A stretch of 55,739 nucleotides of DNA from Promethearchaeia archaeon (GTDB lineage Archaea > Asgardarchaeota > Lokiarchaeia > Sigyniarchaeales > SOKP01), in NCBI GenBank assembly GCA_029856155.1, contig JAHQWL010000070.1, forward strand, positions 1-55,739, in the 5' to 3' direction. The position numbers and the translations under genes are program-made. The stretch's first letter is position 1; the number at the start of each line of letters is the position of its first letter. The notes below the pieces were generated by a model. The model did no database searches. It saw nothing but the letters and a program-made list of their open reading frames with translations, and had not been told where the DNA came from. Of the stretch, positions 55,700 to 55,739 are shown piece after piece.

Positions 55700-55739
55700 T
55701 TCCAATTTATAAGAAAATGTCTGATGTTGGAAAATCCTC

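Noticed and set aside
1..55739. CRISPR arrays, rRNA genes, prophage or integrative-element modules
   Set aside because: I found no repeat-spacer arrays, no rRNA signatures, no integrase or phage structural genes, and no attachment-site repeats at the single tRNA gene.
55717..55739. A new gene beginning with ATG at 55717
   Set aside because: Only seven codons remain before the window ends; it cannot be judged.

Overview
This AT-rich window is archaeal and most likely from an Asgard (Loki-like) archaeon. Direct signs are a Rab-like small GTPase plus a decayed second copy, several longin/roadblock-like proteins (one fused to TPRs), BRE/TATA promoters, a G3-U70 tRNA-Ala(GGC) without encoded CCA, a GatC subunit, PAC2 and archaeoflavoprotein AfpA. 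Bacterial-type genes are mixed in (GrpE-DnaK-DnaJ-ClpB, dodecin, PurE, NifS). The taxonomic call is inference from gene content.

Layout. 1-3.4 kb: amino-acid racemase (cut by the window edge), DNA alkyltransferase, small membrane protein, gene remnants and a longin-like protein. 3.4-9.8 kb: bacterial-type disaggregase cluster grpE-dnaK-dnaJ-clpB. 10-16.7 kb: DUF389 and MFS membrane proteins, a probable transposase remnant, tRNA-Ala, a NUDIX hydrolase and envelope or zinc-ribbon proteins of unknown role. 16.8-24.8 kb: GTPase remnant, a three-gene ABC-2 type operon, an intact Rab-like GTPase and a large anchored subtilase. 24.8-34.8 kb: rpiA-purE, thiolase, an interrupted dodecin gene, TPR and GNAT proteins, dUTPase, two tandem CoA-ligase-like paralogues and gatC. 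35-40 kb: PadR regulator with a candidate operator, radical SAM protein, TPR-longin fusion, HAD phosphatase. 40.1-43.6 kb: a MoxR-type AAA ATPase with a four-cysteine insertion followed by an HExxH plus VWA protein. 43.8-47.2 kb: cysteine-rich protein, peroxiredoxin, 7-TM protein overlapping a longin protein, winged-helix regulator. 47.2-53.2 kb: iron-sulfur neighbourhood with a two-gene SufC/SufB (SMS-like) scaffold, PAC2, a 16-cysteine ferredoxin, AfpA and a NifS/IscS desulfurase. 53.3-55.7 kb: anchored exported protein, ArsB/NhaD-type transporter and a DUF155-like remnant.

The most striking observation is at 27574-27811. The dodecin gene carries a 31-nt insert whose exact removal restores a canonical 68-residue dodecin, and the insert folds with its flanks into a structure close to an archaeal bulge-helix-bulge splice site. 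The other best candidate for an undescribed system is the Cys4-MoxR / metallopeptidase-VWA pair. Several other genes have one-base frame problems (dnaK C-terminus, radical SAM start, EEP nuclease), and small decayed fragments lie in many intergenic spaces. Some one-base problems may be assembly errors, and I flag that where relevant.
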